The notes under the pieces were generated by a model. The model saw only the letters and a list, made by a program, of their open reading frames with translations. It made no database searches and was not told where the DNA came from. 45,136 nucleotides of DNA from an uncultured Opitutia bacterium. Its GTDB lineage: Bacteria; Verrucomicrobiota; Verrucomicrobiia; Opitutales; Opitutaceae. The DNA is taken from contig CAIQQB010000107.1 in the NCBI GenBank assembly GCA_903873805.1, positions 1 to 45,136 on the forward strand, given 5' to 3'. Shown here one piece after another: positions 44,052-45,136 of the stretch; position 1 is the stretch's first letter; each line of letters begins with the position of its first letter. The position numbers and the translations under genes are program-made.

Positions 44052-45136
44052 ATGAAAATCCTCGTCGCCGACAAGATCTCACCCAAAGGCGTTGCCTACC
44101 TGCGTCAGCAGCCGGGCTTTGAAGTCATCGAGGCCTACGGGTCTTCGCCGGAAAAGGTGCTCGAACTCGTGAAGGATGTTCATGCGATCGCCGTCCGCTC
44201 GGAGACGAAGATCACCGCCGCAGTTTTCGCCGCCGCTCCGCTGCTCAAGGTCGTCGGCCGCGCCGGCGTCGGTGTGGACAACGTCGATGTCGAGGCCGCC
44301 ACGGAGCGCGGTGTCGTCGTGATGAACACCCCGGCGGGCAACACCATCGCCACGGCCGAGCTCACGTTCACCCACCTCCTCTGCGGCGCGCGTCCCGTGC
44401 CCCAGGCCGCCGCCTCGATGAAGGCCGGCCAGTGGGACCGCAAGAGCTTCAGCGGCATCGAGCTGTTCAAGAAGACCCTCGGCGTCGTCGGCCTCGGCCG
44501 CATCGGCGGCGAGGTCGCCAAGCGCGCCCAGGCCTTCGGCATGCGCGTGCTCGCCTATGATCCTTACCTCGCGCCCAGCCGCGCCAAGGCCATGCAGGTC
44601 GAGGCCGTCACGCTCGACGAGCTGCTCACCCAGTCGGACTACATCACGGTCCACATGCCGCTGACCGATGCCACCAAGTACATGATCGACGAGGCGGCGT
44701 TCGCCAAATGCAAGAAGGGCCTGCGCATCTTCAACTGCGCCCGCGGCGGCATCATCAAGGAGACCGCCCTGCTCGCCGCCCTCAAGTCCGGCAAGGTCGC
44801 CGCCGCCGGCCTCGACGTTTACGAGGACGAGCCGCTGGCCAAAGACAGCGAGTTCCGCACGCTGCCCAACGTCGTTCTCACGCCGCACCTCGGCGCCTCG
44901 ACCGCCGAGGCCCAGGAGTCCGTCGGCATCGAGATCGCCGAGCAGATCGCCGACGTCCTCGCGGGCGGCGTCATCCGCAACGCCGTTAACATGCCCTCGA
45001 TCGACGCCAGCGCGCTCAAGATTCTCGGGCCCTACCTCGACCTCGGCACCAAGCTCGGCACGCTCGTCCAGCAGATCGCTCCGTCGCAGATCGCTTCGCT
45101 GCGCATCACCTTCTGGGGTAAGATCAACGAGCTCGA
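44052..45136 (+). CDS. serA: D-3-phosphoglycerate dehydrogenase (partial, C-terminus outside window)
   Basis: Oxidises 3-phosphoglycerate to 3-phosphohydroxypyruvate, the first step of serine synthesis. The first 361 codons are visible. The substrate domain begins MKILVADKISPKGVAYL. The NAD domain holds KTLGVVGLGRIGGEVAKRA. The catalytic set is Arg in FNCARGGIIKE, Glu in LDVYEDEPLA and His in VVLTPHLGASTAEAQ. The frame then enters the extended region (GGVIRNAVNMPSIDASALKILGPY) seen in long-form enzymes, which continue with an ASB and an ACT regulatory domain; the window ends before these. The length so far shows it is the long form (about 530 residues expected). ATG 44052 is chosen by homology. 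It is divergent from the HD gene; the 123-bp gap shows no clear operator. Confidence 0.96.
   Translation, partial: MKILVADKISPKGVAYLRQQPGFEVIEAYGSSPEKVLELVKDVHAIAVRSETKITAAVFAAAPLLKVVGRAGVGVDNVDVEAATERGVVVMNTPAGNTIATAELTFTHLLCGARPVPQAAASMKAGQWDRKSFSGIELFKKTLGVVGLGRIGGEVAKRAQAFGMRVLAYDPYLAPSRAKAMQVEAVTLDELLTQSDYITVHMPLTDATKYMIDEAAFAKCKKGLRIFNCARGGIIKETALLAALKSGKVAAAGLDVYEDEPLAKDSEFRTLPNVVLTPHLGASTAEAQESVGIEIAEQIADVLAGGVIRNAVNMPSIDASALKILGPYLDLGTKLGTLVQQIAPSQIASLRITFWGKINEL

Overview
The window reads as a high-GC Gram-negative chromosome segment, most likely from a verrucomicrobium close to Opitutaceae. The clues are lipid A and Lol genes (lpxB, a LolC/E-type permease, a PagL-like deacylase), a PEP-CTERM protein, a secreted GH95 glycosidase, suf genes headed by a Fur-family regulator, and protein families typical of that group. 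This is inferred from gene content and composition; there is no 16S gene here. No phage, integrase, transposase, CRISPR array or plasmid gene was seen, so this is ordinary chromosomal housekeeping DNA plus a few lineage-specific genes.

Layout. 1-2.1 kb: suf operon on the minus strand (Fur/Irr-like regulator, sufC, sufB cut by the window edge). 2.3-3.9 kb: trxB and a single-domain response regulator, divergent, with a 39-bp palindrome between them. 4.1-6.0 kb: lemA and two TPM-domain genes. 6.1-11 kb: pyrH, frr, proB and a UvrD/Rep helicase, all minus strand. 11.2-16.3 kb: a probable L-fucose-type sugar locus (AraC regulator, divergent isomerase-like enzyme, secreted GH95 enzyme). 16.5-19 kb: a secreted protein, grpE, dnaJ. 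19.2-25.4 kb: rmuC, a DUF5069-like gene, rnr, and divergent glgA. 25.4-27.3 kb: PEP-CTERM protein, response regulator, PagL-like enzyme. 27.3-28.1 kb: four tRNA genes on the minus strand (Lys-CTT, Thr-TGT, Gln-CTG, Pro-CGG), each with encoded CCA. 28.4-30.1 kb: small proteins (89-aa unknown, coiled-coil membrane protein, lone CBM48 protein, 51-aa membrane peptide). 30.2-36.2 kb: lysS, lolC/E-like, lolD-like, a Gfo/Idh/MocA oxidoreductase and lpxB, an envelope-biogenesis run. 36.3-39.3 kb: hybrid histidine kinase with three PAS domains. 39.4-43.9 kb: hemA, a CcsA/HemX-like gene, a membrane/TPR protein, and an HD-domain hydrolase. 44.1 kb to the end: serA, truncated by the window.

The most unusual content is between the genes. 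Two repeat classes recur. (1) Seven intergenic loci carry hairpins preceded by GTAG, and most are paired with an inverted hairpin, three of them followed by CTAC. The stem sequences differ between copies but pairing is kept, which looks like REP/BIME elements. (2) Several intergenic spaces carry short degenerate arrays of four to five 7-bp units, often as facing pairs. The unit differs by locus (CAACGTT, ATGCGGA, ATTTGGA, GAAGTCA/GAACTCA). The period-7 design recalls the STRR heptamer repeats known from cyanobacteria. One array lies inside a coding region and another overlaps the predicted start of lolD. Together these account for much of the non-coding DNA in the window.
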